In this document: positions 47,085-58,330 of the stretch, piece by piece | Layout: every line of letters begins with the position of its first letter | Position numbering within the stretch: position 1 is the stretch's first letter | Assembly: GCA_944452925.2 (NCBI GenBank) | Contig: OX101808.2 | Location: 38,872,985-38,936,984 of the forward strand | DNA: 64,000 nt | Source: Chrysolina oricalcia | Lineage: Eukaryota > Arthropoda > Insecta > Coleoptera > Chrysomelidae | Direction: 5' to 3' | Notes under the pieces: model-generated | Databases searched by the model: none | What the model was told of the DNA's origin: nothing | The model's input: the letters and a program-made list of their open reading frames with translations, nothing else | Made by a program: the position numbers and the translations under genes

Positions 47085-48570
47085 TAAATATATTGACACA
47101 AAATTTTATATATTTGCAAAATACTCTTTACCCAAACGCCGCCTCAGAACTTGCTCTCTAAAATGTTGTTTCGCTCTCAGCAGAAACTTCCAATGGACAC
47201 AATCTTTGAAATGGCATCATTAGTTCTCCACTTGCTACTTTCATCTTATCAACTCTACTCATTTCATGTCTTCTAGAATATATCGCCAAGGATTCGAGCA
47301 AAAGGCCAGATTATTCTTTCGGTATTGTTAGCTACTACTAAAACGACATCACCTACATTCAAACTCTCAGCTGTTCATCGACCATTGTGTACCAAATTTG
47401 TAAGATATCCTTTTCTAAAGCGACTTCGTATTTTATCTCTCATTTTTTGTATATATCTTACTCTCTCATTGAAATTTGCAGTGCATATGGATTCTAAGTG
47501 TGTTACATCTGATCTTGCAACTCTTTGTAAGAACATTACGGGTGGTAAAGGGCTTGTTTCTTCAGGATAGTCCGAAATACATGGCCGAGAGTTTATAACT
47601 ACTTCACAGTCACACAACAATGTCATAAGCTCCTCGTAGTCTTAAGTCCTTTTTCCTAAATTTGTCTTTGATCATCCTTACTGATCTCTCCCACCATACA
47701 TCCCACCATACTCCCCTCCATCCACCCGACCATGCAGCTGTGGGGGATTGAATTTCCAGATGATCCGTGGAACTGTGGAGTATTTTGAAATTTCTTCCCA
47801 GTTCAAAGATTTCATTTGGTTGTGTGCCCCAACGTAGTTAGATCCATTATCTTAATAAATTATGGAAACCCTTCCCCTTCTAGCAATAAAGCTTCTCATT
47901 GCGTCAATAAATCCTCGTGGAGTTTTTATCAGTTCAAAATGACACGCTCGATATACTGCATGAGTAAATATCACTATCCAGGATTTATCACCGTTCTTCA
48001 AATGAAGAGGACCTGCCAGATCAGTTCCAGTGACTTGAAAAACTGCAGAAAAATTATTGAATGTTTCTTTGGAAATCGGTGCTAAAGGTGTCTCCTTTTT
48101 GAATCTTTCACACAAGACATATGTTTTCCAATCACACCCTTTACCATTTTTCGACATTTAATTATCCAGTACTTTTCAAGAATAATTCCTAACTATGTTT
48201 GACTTGCAGCATGACAAGCAAATCAATGGTGTTCATCAACTAACTTCTCAATTACTTTATGTTCGCCTTTGAGCAAAGGGTCGAGGATTCAAAGCCTCGC
48301 ATGGTCATCGGTCTCGTGCATGGCATCACACGTTAAAAGGTAAGGGCTGCGTCTTCCCTAGCTCACACAAGTCTTTCGAAGACTTCCGAAGGTTACGCGT
48401 AGGGGTGCAATCGGTTGACGGAAATAACAATTTCAACAACAATTTCAATATAATAGGGTATTTGTAGGCATCAGATCCATCTGAACATGAAAGCATCGTT
48501 CTCACCCTTGGAAGTCCACTCTCATCTTTGGAAACATACATTTTCAGAAAATCATTCGTGTTGTTTTCGC
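47085..48570 (-). pseudogene. BEL/Pao pol fragment, integrase to C-terminus (unit 1)
   Basis: Minus-strand order: VSKDESGLPRVRTMLSCSD (lead-in to the integrase zinc finger, near 48530), a SINE insertion, then the integrase core. That core has FQVTGTDLAGPL (first Asp), a stop, then DNGSNYVGAHNQM (second Asp) and WWERSVRMIKDKFRK (Glu). The BEL-specific C-terminal domain follows: CEVVINSRPCISD, SPLPPVMFLQR, NFNERVRYIQKMRDKIRSRF and VANNTERIIWPFARI. A one-base deletion near 47745 breaks the frame in this unit only. No reverse transcriptase, gag or LTR is attached. Confidence 0.8.
48262..48450 (+). repeat. SINE in unit 1, 5' head deleted
   Basis: Body identical to that at 51.1 kb. About 50 bp of the head is absent between two GTTC direct repeats. 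B-box-like GGTCGAGGATTCAAAGCC remains. Confidence 0.8.
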
Positions 48571-49169
48571 TAAACTTCCATTCTGAATAATCCTCAAGAC
48601 AACAATCTCAGCATTTTCAATGTCTTCGGTCCCTAAGTGTCCATCGATTCATTTAGTCTTTTTATGAGTTCATTCATAGAATCTGATCATCCTCACTCTT
48701 GCCAATTTCGAGGATTTTGAAAAATAGTTCAGTCTATTTGTGATTTGTATTCTAGATTGGTTAGTAATGACAAAGAAACTGATTTTTTTCTGACTCCATC
48801 AAAATCTTTTTCTTCTGAATAAACTCGAGTTTCCAGAGGCCAATGTTCCACATCATTCTTAAGTTATATTGGGCCCTCCCACCATTTGGTTTCTAGAAAA
48901 ATAGTAATGAGTATCCGCAAACTATCAATTGAGATACTCTAGCGCTAACGCAGATCGTATCATTTTGCAGGAGGCGTCGACAGCCTGAATGCAATGCTCT
49001 GTGCAACCCGATAATTGCGAAAGAAATTCAACCTGCCCTGAAGAGTTCGAAGAACGTTGCTGCTCCAGGTCCTAATGCCTAATGAATAACTATTGGTCGA
49101 GATTTTTTACAAGAACCCACTACCATCTGGCAGGAGTCTTCAGTTATATAGGTAGCAACAGGTTCCGAA

Positions 49170-49613
49170 TTGGTTTGTCGAAGGCACTTTATTGGATAAT
49201 GATTCCTTTAGGATTTCAGTAGGGCTTCGCTTAGGATGTTCAATTTGTGTAAGCCATACTTGCAAATGTGGATGCACCGTAAACGAGAAAGGTGTTCATG
49301 GTTTGTGTTGTAAATTCAGTTATGGTCGTTCCTTACGACACTCCTCTGTTAACGACCTAATCAAACATGCTTTATCAACTGCTGATATTCCTTCTGTTTT
49401 GGAACCTTTAGGAGTTTTTCGTGATGAGGCTGATGTCCAGACGGGATGTCTCTCGTCCCTTGGAGTCATGGAAAACCTCCAGTATGGGACTTCACATGTG
49501 CAGACATAGTTGCTCCCTCCCATATTTTATCAACTTCAAGATCAAAAAATATTCTAGTTTGATTGACCAATACATTCTTTATCCAATAGCCATCGAAACC
49601 TATGGCTCTTTTA
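49170..49613 (+). pseudogene. Retroelement C-terminal ORF with Cys motif (unit 1)
   Basis: GTLLDNDSFRISVGLRLGC, then CVSHTCKCGCTVNEKGVHGL, then RSLRHSSVNDLIKHALSTA and VLEPLGVFRDE. Two frame changes lead on to PDGMSLVPWSHGKPPVWDF then TCADIVAPSHIL, and finally YPIAIETYGSF. This series is known to me from uncharacterised reverse-transcriptase-linked ORFs in many invertebrates: VGLRLG, a two-Cys CxCG, H-x-LSC, RH-x-x-N-D, PDG-x(3)-PW. The biochemical role is not established. It is truncated by the Harbinger left end. Confidence 0.6.
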
Positions 49614-49841
49614 GGGCCGGTTCTATTACCTCTGGCTGAAAGCCATAGTTATGGTTAGCAAGATCTGACAATAAGTTTACTGTTCTATGACCTCTCGCTT
49701 CCATATAACCATAGGCTAAAGTAACTCTGACAACGATAAAGTTAACAGGTACTTTGAGTTCTTGTTGAGGCAGTGACCATTGGTTAACTAAACATTTTAC
49801 GTTTAACTTGACATGAACAAAATAAAAAATATTGCAACAAC

Positions 49842-51375
49842 TAATAAATATATTGACACAAAATTTTATATATTTGCAAAATACTCTTTACCCAAACGCC
49901 GCCTCAGAACTTGCTCTCTAAAATGTTGTTTCGCTCTCAGCAGAAACTTCCAATGGACACAATCTTTGAAATGGCATCATTAGTTCTCCACTTGCTACTT
50001 TCATCTTATCAACTCTACTCATTTCATGTCTTCTAGAATATATCGCCAAGGATTCGAGCAAAAGGCCAGATTATTCTTTCGGTATTGTTAGCTACTACTA
50101 AAACGACATCACCTACATTCAAACTCTCAGCTGTTCATCGACCATTGTGTACCAAATTTGTAAGATATGTTTTTCTAAAGCGACTTCTTATTTTATCTCT
50201 CATTTTTTGTATATATCTTACTCTCTCATTGAAATTTGCAGTGCATATGGATTCTAAGTGTGTTACATCTGATCTTGCAACTCTTTGTAAGAACATTACG
50301 GGTGGTAAAGGGCTTGTTTCTTCAGGATAGTCCGAAATACATGGCCGAGAGTTTATAACTACTTCACAATCACACAACAATGTCATAAGCTCCTCGTAGT
50401 CTTAAGTCCTTTTTCCTAAATTTGTCTTTGATCATCCTTACTGATCTCTCCCACCATACATCCCACCATACGCCCCTCCATCCACCCGACCATGCAGCTG
50501 TGGGTGGATTGAATTTCCAGATGATCCGTGGAACTGTGGAGTATTTTGAAATTTCTTCCCAGTTCAAAGATTTCATTTGGTTGTGTGCCCCAACGTAGTT
50601 AGATCCATTATCTTAATAAATTATGGAAACCCTTCCCCTTCTAGCAATAAAGCTTCTCATTGCGTCAATAAATCCTCGTGGAGTTTTTATCAGTTCAAAA
50701 TGACACGCTCGATATACTGCATGAGTAAATATCACTATCCAGGATTTATCACCGTTCTTCAAATGAAGAGGACCTGCCAGATCAGTTCCAGTGACTTGAA
50801 AAACTGCAGAAAAATTATTGAATGTTTCTTTGGAAATCGGTGCTAAAGGTGTCTCCTTTTTGAATCTTTCACACAAGATATATGTTTTCCAATAACACCC
50901 TTTACCATTTTTCGACATTTAATTATCCAGTTCTTTTCAAGAATAATTCCTAACTATGTTTGACTCGCAGCATGACAAGCAAATCAATGATGTTCATCAA
51001 CTAACTTCTCAATTATTTTATGTTCATAGGTTCTACCAGCTCGGCCGTGGTGGCCGTGCTGGTAGAACGTTCGCCTTTGAGCAAAGGGTCGAGGATTCAA
51101 AGCCTTGCATGGTCATCGGTCTCGTGCATGGCATCACACGTTAAAAGGTAAGGGCTGCGTCTTCCCTAGCTCACACAAGTCTTTCGAAGACTTCCGAAGG
51201 TTACGCGTAGGGGTGCAATCGGTTGACGGAAATAACAATTTCAACAACAATTTCAATATAATAGGGTATTTGTAGGAATCAGATCCATCTGAACATGAAA
51301 GCATCGTTCTCACCCTTGGAAGTCCGCTCTCATCTTTGAAAACATACATTTTCAGAAAATCATTCGAGTTGTTTT
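49842..51375 (-). pseudogene. BEL/Pao pol fragment, integrase to C-terminus (unit 2)
   Basis: The same domain series as unit 1. Here the frame between the second Asp and the C-terminal domain stays open (SLNWEEISKYSTVPRIIWKF, then WWERSVRMIKDKFRKKDL). The stop before DNGSNYVG is shared with unit 1, so it predates the duplication. The acidic triad is present but the protein is interrupted by the SINE and stops. Confidence 0.8.
51028..51258 (+). repeat. SINE in unit 2, full head
   Basis: Head GGCCGTGGTGGCCGTGCTGG then TAGAACG (A-box region) and GGTCGAGGATTCAAAGCC (B-box region), then the common SINE body and a CAA-rich tail. The head also forms a hairpin GGTTCTACCAGC/GCTGGTAGAAC. Inserted between BEL segments. 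Confidence 0.8.
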
Positions 51376-51977
51376 CGCTAAACTTCCATTCTGAATAATC
51401 CTCAAGACAACAATCTCAGCATTTTCAATGTCTTCGGTCCCTAAGTGTCCATCGATTCATTCAGTCTTTTTATGAGTTCATTCATAGAATCTGATCATCC
51501 TCACTCTTGCCAATTTCGAGAATTTTGAAAAATAGTTCAGTCTATTTGTGATTTGTATTCTAGATTGGTTAGTAATGACAAAGAAACTGATTTTTTTCTG
51601 ACTCCATCAAAATCTTTTTCTTCTGAATAAACTCGACTTTCCAGAGGCCAATGTTCCACATCATTCTTAAGTTATATTGGGCCCTCCCACCATTTGGTTT
51701 CTAGAAAAATAGTAATGAGTATCCGCAAACTATCAATTGAGATACTCTAGCGCTAACGCAGATCGTATCATTTTGCAGGAGGCGTCGACAGCCTGAATGC
51801 AATGCTCTGTGCAACCCGATAATTGCGAAAGAAATTCAACCTGCCCTGAAGAGTTCGGAGAACGTTGCTGCTCCAGGTCCTAATGCCTAATGAATAACTA
51901 TTGGTCGAGATTTTTTACAAGAACCCACTACCATCTGGCAGGAGTCTTCAGTTATATAGGTAGCAACAGGTTCCGAA

Positions 51978-52418
51978 TTGGTTTGTCGAAGGCACTTTAT
52001 TGGATAACGATTCCTTTAGGATTTCAGTAGGGCTTCGCCTAGGATGTTCAATTTGTGTAAGCCATACTTGCAAATGTGGATCCACCGTAAACGAGAAAGG
52101 TGTTCATGGTTTGTGTTGTAAATTCAGTTATGGTCGTTCCTTACGACACTCCTCTGTTAACGACCTAATCAATCATGCTTTATCAACTGCTGATATTCCT
52201 TCTGTTTTGGAACCTTTAGGAGTTTTTCGTGATGACGCTGATGTCCAGACGGGATGTCTCTCTTCCCTTGGAGTCATGGAAAACCTCCAGTATGGGACTT
52301 CACATGTGCAGACATAGTTGCTCCCTCCCATATTTTATCAACTTCAAGATCAAAAAATATTCTAGTTTGATTGACCAATACATTCTTTATCCAATAGCCA
52401 TCGAAACCTATGGCTCTT
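51978..52418 (+). pseudogene. Retroelement C-terminal ORF (unit 2), 5' of Harbinger
   Basis: Same as 49170-49613. The frame IAIETYGSF runs up to the TTA target site at 52419-52421 and resumes beyond Harbinger at 56295. Confidence 0.65.
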
Positions 52419-52724
52419 TTAGGGCCGGTTCTATTACCTCTGGCTGAAAGCCATAGTTATGGTTAGCAAGATCTGACTATAAGTTTACTGTTCTATGACC
52501 TCTCGCTTCCATATAACCATAGGCTAAAGTAACTCTGACAACGATAAAGTTAACAGGTACTTTGAGTTCTTGTTGAGGCAGTGACCATTGGTTAACTAAA
52601 CATTTTACGTTTAACTTGACATGAACAAAAATTATTGGAGGTTATCTTCCCACTTCCCAGTGTTTTTTATACGGATTAAAATACAAAATTACAAATTTGA
52701 CATTCTTTACAAATTATATAAATA

Positions 52725-54009
52725 ATGATTGATCCAGGGTTTGATGGTTCAGATGAGGATGAATTATTCTTTCCCATGCCCCAACCTCGAAGGCCAAAAT
52801 TGATCAGAGAAAGAGTAAATTATTATGAAATGCTCAATGACGTTCAGTTTTTTATGAGATTTCGTCTGAAAAAAGAAACTGTTGATATTTTGTTAGAAAC
52901 AATTCGAGAATACATTCAATGTAGAACTGAGAGGTAAGAAATGCAGTGACTCCATAACCTGACACTGGTTATTTATAATAGTGGTTTTACATGAATTCTA
53001 TTACCGACAGTATATTAGTAAATTTGTAACTAAAACTTTACTGATTACAATTGCATTCACTACGTTATTCTCTTGTTTCAGAAATTCTCCTATTCCTGTG
53101 ATGACCAGGTTGTTAATGACATTACGATATTATGCAACAGGAAGTTTTTATATTGTGTGTGGTGATTTCTGTCATGTCAGCAAAACAACAGCCTTCACTA
53201 TAACTCAGAAAGTTACTGAAATACTTGCTTCACTGCGGCCCCAATTTATAAATTTGCCACAAACAGGAGAAGAAATCCCAACTATCCGTTTACAGTTTTA
53301 TAATAAGGCCAGATTTCCAAAAGTAGTTGGGGTTATAGATTGTACCCATATTCGACTCACCAGGTAGGTACCGTCTATACAGATTCAATAAAATATACTA
53401 ATTTCTTTAATCATAGGTGGTGAATTTGCTGAGCTGTACAGAAATAGAAAGAACTATTTATCAAAAAATGATCAAGTGATTGCTGGACCAAACTTGGAAA
53501 TTTTTGATATTGTTACCAGATGGCATGGTGCAGCTCATGATCAAACAATATTCTATGCATCGAGAATAAAACATCGGTTTGAAAGAGGTGAAATGGGAAA
53601 CCATGTTTTAATTGGTGACTCAGGCTATGAAGTTCTTCCCTATTTAATGGTTCCTCTACCTCATCCAGTTTCACCTGAGGAGCAACTCTATAATGAATCA
53701 TTAATACGAACTCGTTCAACAGTTGAAAGACTGTTTGGGGTATGGAAACGAAGGTTTTCTATTTTATCTACAGGCATTAGGATAAGTAGGGAAAACATTC
53801 AAAAAGCAGATGTAATTATTGTTGCATGTGCTGTTTTACAAAATATTGCTTGTAAACATAAAGAACAAGTTCCACCTGTAGATCCTGATGTACCAGTGCC
53901 ACCAGATGAACAATTTTTGGATGATAATGTACACCTTAACGTTATGGGTAATGCACGAGACGCAGTTCGTCGTGCTATAATTAATGAATGGTTTGCAGGC
54001 TTATTGTAA
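52725..54009 (+). CDS. Harbinger transposase (HARBI1-like nuclease)
   Basis: Exon 1 (52725-52933) starts MIDPGFDGSDEDELFF. An intron of 148 bp (GT 52934 to AG 53081) joins in frame to NSPIPVMTRLLMTLRYYATG. The helix-turn-helix part follows (FCHVSKTTAFTITQKVTE). The DDE nuclease has PKVVGVIDCTHIRL (first Asp), HDQTIFYASR, HVLIGDSGYEVLPYLMVPL (second Asp) and TRSTVERLFGVWKRRF (Glu). The tail ends GNARDAVRRAIINEWFAGLL. The second intron (GT at 53365 to AG 53416) gives a stop in the simple join, so one or two bases near that junction seem lost. Harbinger transposases need a partner Myb-like protein, supplied by the opposite-strand gene. Confidence 0.85.
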
Positions 54010-54756
54010 ATTTAACATATCTCTCATTACGAAATCAAAAATTTAATTGACCACCTGGACCCTAGAGAAGCATTTAAGTTCCTGTGGTAATTCTACAATA
54101 TTTTAGTTGTTTAATATTAATTGATTTTTTTTAAGTTGACAGTGTTGTCTCGGTGTATTTACCACATACAGAACTGCAAAATAGAATATTAATAATAAGA
54201 GAAATACAGGGAGTCAAAGGTGAGATAGTATTTTTGAAGTTTTATAATAATGAAAAAGAAACTGAATGTATTGAACTCAACATTGCCACAATATAGTTTT
54301 TAAGGAGGAAAACTATGAATTTATTATAATTTTTTATGGTACTCCTAGAGTTCGCTAGTTACTGTTAGAATTGGGTGAATCCACACTTCGAACAATGGTA
54401 ACAAATTCTTATTCCTCCCCTTAAAAACTATATTTTGAGTTCAATTCATTCATTTCATTCATTTGTTTTTTAATTAGTACAAAATTTCAAAAATTATGTT
54501 TATCTCCCTGTTTCTCTCTTATTATTAATATTCTATCAAAGCAAGTAGTCTCAAATCGTAATATTTTCAAGTCAAGAAGCTACCATAGTCTATGTACAAT
54601 TACTAGGACCAACCTGTATAAGTACCTTGTTCATTGTTTATTAATGTTGCAAACTTTTGTTATCCCTTATATAAATTTGTGTTTCTTGAGATTCGAACAA
54701 TAAAATAAAACAAATTTCACCAAAAATATTTATTTTTATATTATTACAAAATTACT

Positions 54757-56003
54757 TTAATTATGTTGTTTTTCTTTTAATTGTCTCAGCTCCTCCCTTA
54801 AAATCTCCATTTTTATTTTATGTTCAGCTCTAGCCCACTCATGCTGTTCCTTTTTATTTGTCTCTTCCTGAACTTGTATTTTAGTTAGTTTTAAAAAATA
54901 TTTCTTTTGTAAGTCTGCAACTTCCTTTTTGGCATTTACAAATTCGCCATGTGTTTTAACAACGTTTTTGGTGTTTGTTGTATATTTTCTTTTTGCTAAA
55001 ATATATTAAAATTTGAAAAAGTTCTTTATATTATAATGTAATTTTATTACCTGGAGTCTTATTAATATTTAATGCAGGGTGAATTGGCTCTTTTAAAGAT
55101 GCCGGAGTATATGTTGCCCAATTATTTTCTGGAACTTTACTTATATGTTCTTCATCTGATTCTTCGTGGTACTCTATAACAATATTTTCCTAAAAAGCAT
55201 TTACATTCATATCCTATGAGTCATTAAGAAATCGGGTACATAACAACTAGACATTAAAATAATATAGTGTCTAGCATATGCACTTCACCGATCAACATTG
55301 TTGAAAGGATAAAGTTCACACTGGTGTGTCGTACATTAACAAAACGGTATGAAGATTTCACAATGATTATTTTAATTTCATTCATTCAACACAACTCTTT
55401 ATCAAACTAATAATTTCGACAAACTCTAATGCTTACCTGGTTTAGTAATTCGTGCACATTCTCCACTTCTAATGGCTGTGGAGAAGAGGGCTCTGCTGGT
55501 TGATTACTACATGCAGCTCGTGGATTATCTAAAATTATTATAATGTAACGTCTCCTATCGGATTCTCAAATAGCAATATTTACCTTCAACTGTATCACAA
55601 TCAACCTCGTTTGTTCCCCCTTCTATGGTTTGGGCACCCAGTTCATGGATCTTCTTTGACACATCAGATATTCTTGGTGCTTTATATTCACCTCCACCTG
55701 TACCCGTTGCATATTTTTTTTCTCCAACATATTCTCTTCTTGCAGTCTTTTTCAGCAAGTTCCATTTATTATGGAGTTGCATGGCCGACCTTCTGCCATT
55801 AAACCTTCAGCACTATTAAATTCCGCTGAAATTTTCTCCCAACATTGCTGCTTCGTCTTCCACGTTACAGCATCGGTCCCTTTATTTTCAATTACACTGT
55901 AGTATTTTTTTACAAACTCTAAGAGAGTATCGATTTCTTGTCTTAAAAACGTTCTCCCTCTAAGTTTTTTCTCTTTCACATTATATTGTCTTTTGTCTTC
56001 CAT
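54757..56003 (-). CDS. Harbinger Myb/SANT-like DNA-binding protein
   Basis: Four exons on the minus strand: 56003-55584, 55528-55437, 55189-55051, 54995-54757, with GT-AG introns of 55, 247 and 55 bp; all joins keep frame. Exon 1 carries the Myb/SANT-like domain: GRTFLRQEIDTLLEFVKKY, VTWKTKQQCWEKISAEFNS, then a one-base frame change near 55795, then LHNKWNLLKKTARREYVGEK and TGGGEYKAP. Exons 2-3 are acidic and proline-rich. Exon 4 forms a charged coiled coil (KKEVADLQKKYFLKLTK, then EILREELRQLKEKQHN). In the family this protein binds the element ends and carries the transposase into the nucleus. It is convergent with the transposase. Confidence 0.85.
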
Positions 56004-56294
56004 TTTATTCTACAAAGCAACCCCATAAAGAAAAAACAAATAGCAAATAACGAGTAATAACGACATGACCATAACCAACACAATCTCGCAAGTTTTGGGC
56101 GGAAAATTCAAAATTTGTATAATATTTTTATAATGGTTAGTACAGTCACGAAGACGATCGATCAGAAGCGACCATTAGTCAAAAGTAGCTAACACATTGT
56201 GATAGAACACATTTCTTCCCAACCTTGAGATAAAAATCTGACCAGTGGTTGACAAACTCTCACTTTCAACCAAAGATGGTAGAACCGGCCCTTA

Positions 56295-56480
56295 GTAGAT
56301 ATGCCTCGGAATTTTTCAAACTCATTGGCCACAAACTTATAAAAATAACCGACGATCCTAGAGCAAGGTCTTTTCTTTTACGAAGGATAAGTATCGCGGT
56401 CCAAAAAGGAAACGCCGCATCTGTCCTGGGTTCAATTCCAACGTCTCAAAGTCTAGATGAAATTTTCATCCGTCCGCAAA
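56295..56480 (+). pseudogene. Retroelement C-terminal ORF, 3' of Harbinger
   Basis: SRYASEFFKLIGHKLIKITD, then DPRARSFLLRRISIAVQKGN and AASVLGSIPTSQ, is the terminal part of the same ORF as 51978-52418. Removing Harbinger and one TTA gives a continuous frame (GSF directly to SRYA). Confidence 0.7.
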
Positions 56481-56499
56481 GATTGAGTTTTCTGAACAT

Positions 56500-56800
56500 A
56501 TCTTCAATCAGTTCAGCACATCCTCTTCCTACTTGCCCACTTCCTCTGCAAGTTATGTCAAGCAACCTTAATACAGGTTCGATATCACGCCACATTAACG
56601 AAGGCAAAAACACTCGGTATTAAAGGGTTGAAAAACATTGGTAACACTTGCTTTATGAACAGTGTTATCCAGTGTTTGTCAAATACTAAATGGTTGCTGG
56701 AGTATTAGAAGAAGGACGCCTACACTAGGGATATGAACACCAGTTTCTCTTATATGAAAAGAGCTTTAATCCAAATTTTCGCGGATGTGTATTTATTGGA
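56500..56800 (+). pseudogene. USP2-like deubiquitinase, Cys-box fragment
   Basis: GIKGLKNIGNTCFMNSVIQC then LSNTKWLLEY, with the catalytic Cys codon at 56649-56651, is the Cys box of USP2-type proteases. A stop follows, then KKDAYTRDMNTSFSYMKRAL and IQIFADV, after which similarity ends. A 40-codon Ser/Pro-rich stretch precedes it in a different frame and is continuous with the retroelement ORF. The overlap with the 14 kb pseudogene differs in sequence, so they are separate copies. Confidence 0.75.
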
Positions 56801-57235
56801 AATGTATTTTAAACTTTCTACATGCTACATTGTTACAACTCGAAAGTAATGCACATGCGAGTGGTTTACTCTACACTGTCTTTCACAATTCCCATAGTCA
56901 GAATCAAGTAATGAATAATATTTTAGTCACTCTTCTACCTGGTTACCTAGAAAGCGTACCTGCTTGTTCCCAATCCTATTGAACTAAATATGTACAGGGT
57001 GCATATAATGATGATGACAGTAATAATAATATAATAATAATGAAACTACTGACAATGACAGAAATAATAACGATAATAATGACAGCAATAATAACGACAA
57101 AACCAATAATAATCCCAATAATACCAGTACAATCGGAAATGGAAAATGGAAAATGAACGATCAACTTATTTATAAGACAAATCACAAGCTATACGATTAA
57201 AGTATTCTATAGGGACTTTAAGAGAATACTGAGTG
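56801..57235. other. Spacer with AAT/GAC simple repeats
   Basis: 57005-57130 is an imperfect AATAATAAT and GACAATAATAACGAC tract. Frames through it on the minus strand (Ile/Val-rich) are artefacts of the repeat. Confidence 0.6.
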
Positions 57236-58330
57236 ATGATATTCGGGTCCATGTCATTCACTCTCAGTAAATTTCCTCTCAGAAATTTTCCTCTCACAAT
57301 TTCCTCTTGAGCAAGTTGATTTCGCACAAATTGCTCTCAACCAATTTGCTCTCATTCAATTTGCTCCTATGTTATACGCTCTCACACAATTGAAATTTTC
57401 CCTCAATGAGTTAGGTCTTATTCAATTTGTTCTCATGTTATTCGCACTAAAATACTGAATAATTCAATTAAATTCACCTCTTGGACTCTTAGTAAATTTC
57501 AGTGGCATTGTCAATTCACATCTCTTCAATATACTGTTAACTTCAAGGCTTCTGTCCAAATGATTTAGTCCATTTTTTATGTACATTCACACCAAGGTTT
57601 GTTCCTGTTTCGCTATTTCGTACACCTCAAAAATGTTCCTAAGAATACTAAGATATTCTTGCATCGTACATTGAATTAGGTAACCCTTTTTCGACTTCTC
57701 TTTTCGTACACCGACCCATTTTTACTTGAGAAAATACATTTTGTAAAGAGTGATTTTTCAGGATGATCTAACCAGAACGAACTAACCTTACGTAGACATT
57801 TGAGTTCGTGGAAATTGATAACGTAGTTAGGTTGGTTTTGCAACAGTTTTTCTTGTGAAAGTGCATTTTGTGAGGAGTAATTTTTTGGTATGATTTACAT
57901 TTTGTAAAGAGTAATTTTTCAGGATGACCTACCAGAACGAACTAACCTTACCTAGACATCTGAGTGCGTGGACATTTGCGTGGACGATGTACGAAACGAG
58001 AATCGGAAAATTCATTAATTAATTCAGTGTACCAAACAAGAATATTTCAGGTAATTTTTTGAGGTGTACGGAATGCGAGTGTACGAAAAACGATACCATC
58101 CACACCAACAAGACCCTCTTTTAATTCATCAGGTATAATCCACTGCATAAATTACAAGTAAATTATGTTAAGAGATTGTGAGTGAGAGGAAATTACACGA
58201 GAGCAAATGATCTGGGAGTAAATTGCCGGAGAGCAAATAACCGGAGAGTATGTTGTCCAAGGCGATATTGGGAGGACAAAATGATCGAGAGAATTTTGTG
58301 CAAGAGTAAATGACCTGTTTCCTGATATTC
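57236..58330. mobile_element. Mutator-like element arm with inverted CTCTC arrays
   Basis: The left part (57240-57430) is an array of AATTT(G/C)CTCTCA units. The right part (58170-58320) is an array of the complement GAGAGCAAAT units. Between them lie an inner inverted repeat (CGTACACCTCAAAAA near 57623 and its complement near 58050) and a direct repeat (TTTTTCAGGATGA(C/T)CTA...CAGAACGAACTAACCTTAC at 57755 and 57917). Next to a Mutator-like transposase fragment, this is best read as its terminal region. Confidence 0.6.

Larger units (their letters stand above)
47061..49818. repeat. Tandem duplication, unit 1 (~2.76 kb)
   Basis: Nearly identical (about 99 percent by eye) to 49819-52630. Contains BEL/Pao pol (-), a SINE, a retroelement C-terminal ORF (+) and the first ~205 bp of the Harbinger element (49614-49818). 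It stops abruptly inside Harbinger, at ACATGAACAAAA. The junction resembles the unit's own left edge (CAAAATAAAAAA), so microhomology probably mediated the duplication. Confidence 0.9.
49819..52630. repeat. Tandem duplication, unit 2
   Basis: Second copy, continuous with the complete Harbinger element on its right. It differs from unit 1 mainly by a ~50-bp SINE head present only here and a one-base difference near 50505 that keeps a BEL frame open. Confidence 0.9.
52422..56291 (+). mobile_element. Harbinger (PIF) transposon, two genes, TTA duplication
   Basis: Ends GGGCCGGTTCTA (left) and TAGAACCGGCCC (right) are flanked by TTA on both sides (52419-52421, 56292-56294). TTA is the Harbinger target preference. 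Inside are the transposase (+) and a Myb/SANT-like protein (-), arranged tail to tail, which is the standard two-gene Harbinger layout. Length 3870 bp. Each gene shows only one frame problem, so the copy is young. Confidence 0.9.

Noticed and set aside
47325..48085. Plus-strand frames across the BEL/Pao region (and the same at 50085-50846)
   Set aside because: Antisense shadows of the minus-strand integrase and C-terminal domain.
51028..51110. Possible functional tRNA gene
   Set aside because: The cloverleaf does not close, and it continues into a SINE body shared with three other loci.
56976..57185. Ile/Val-rich 69-codon minus-strand frame
   Set aside because: Translation of an AAT/GAC simple repeat.
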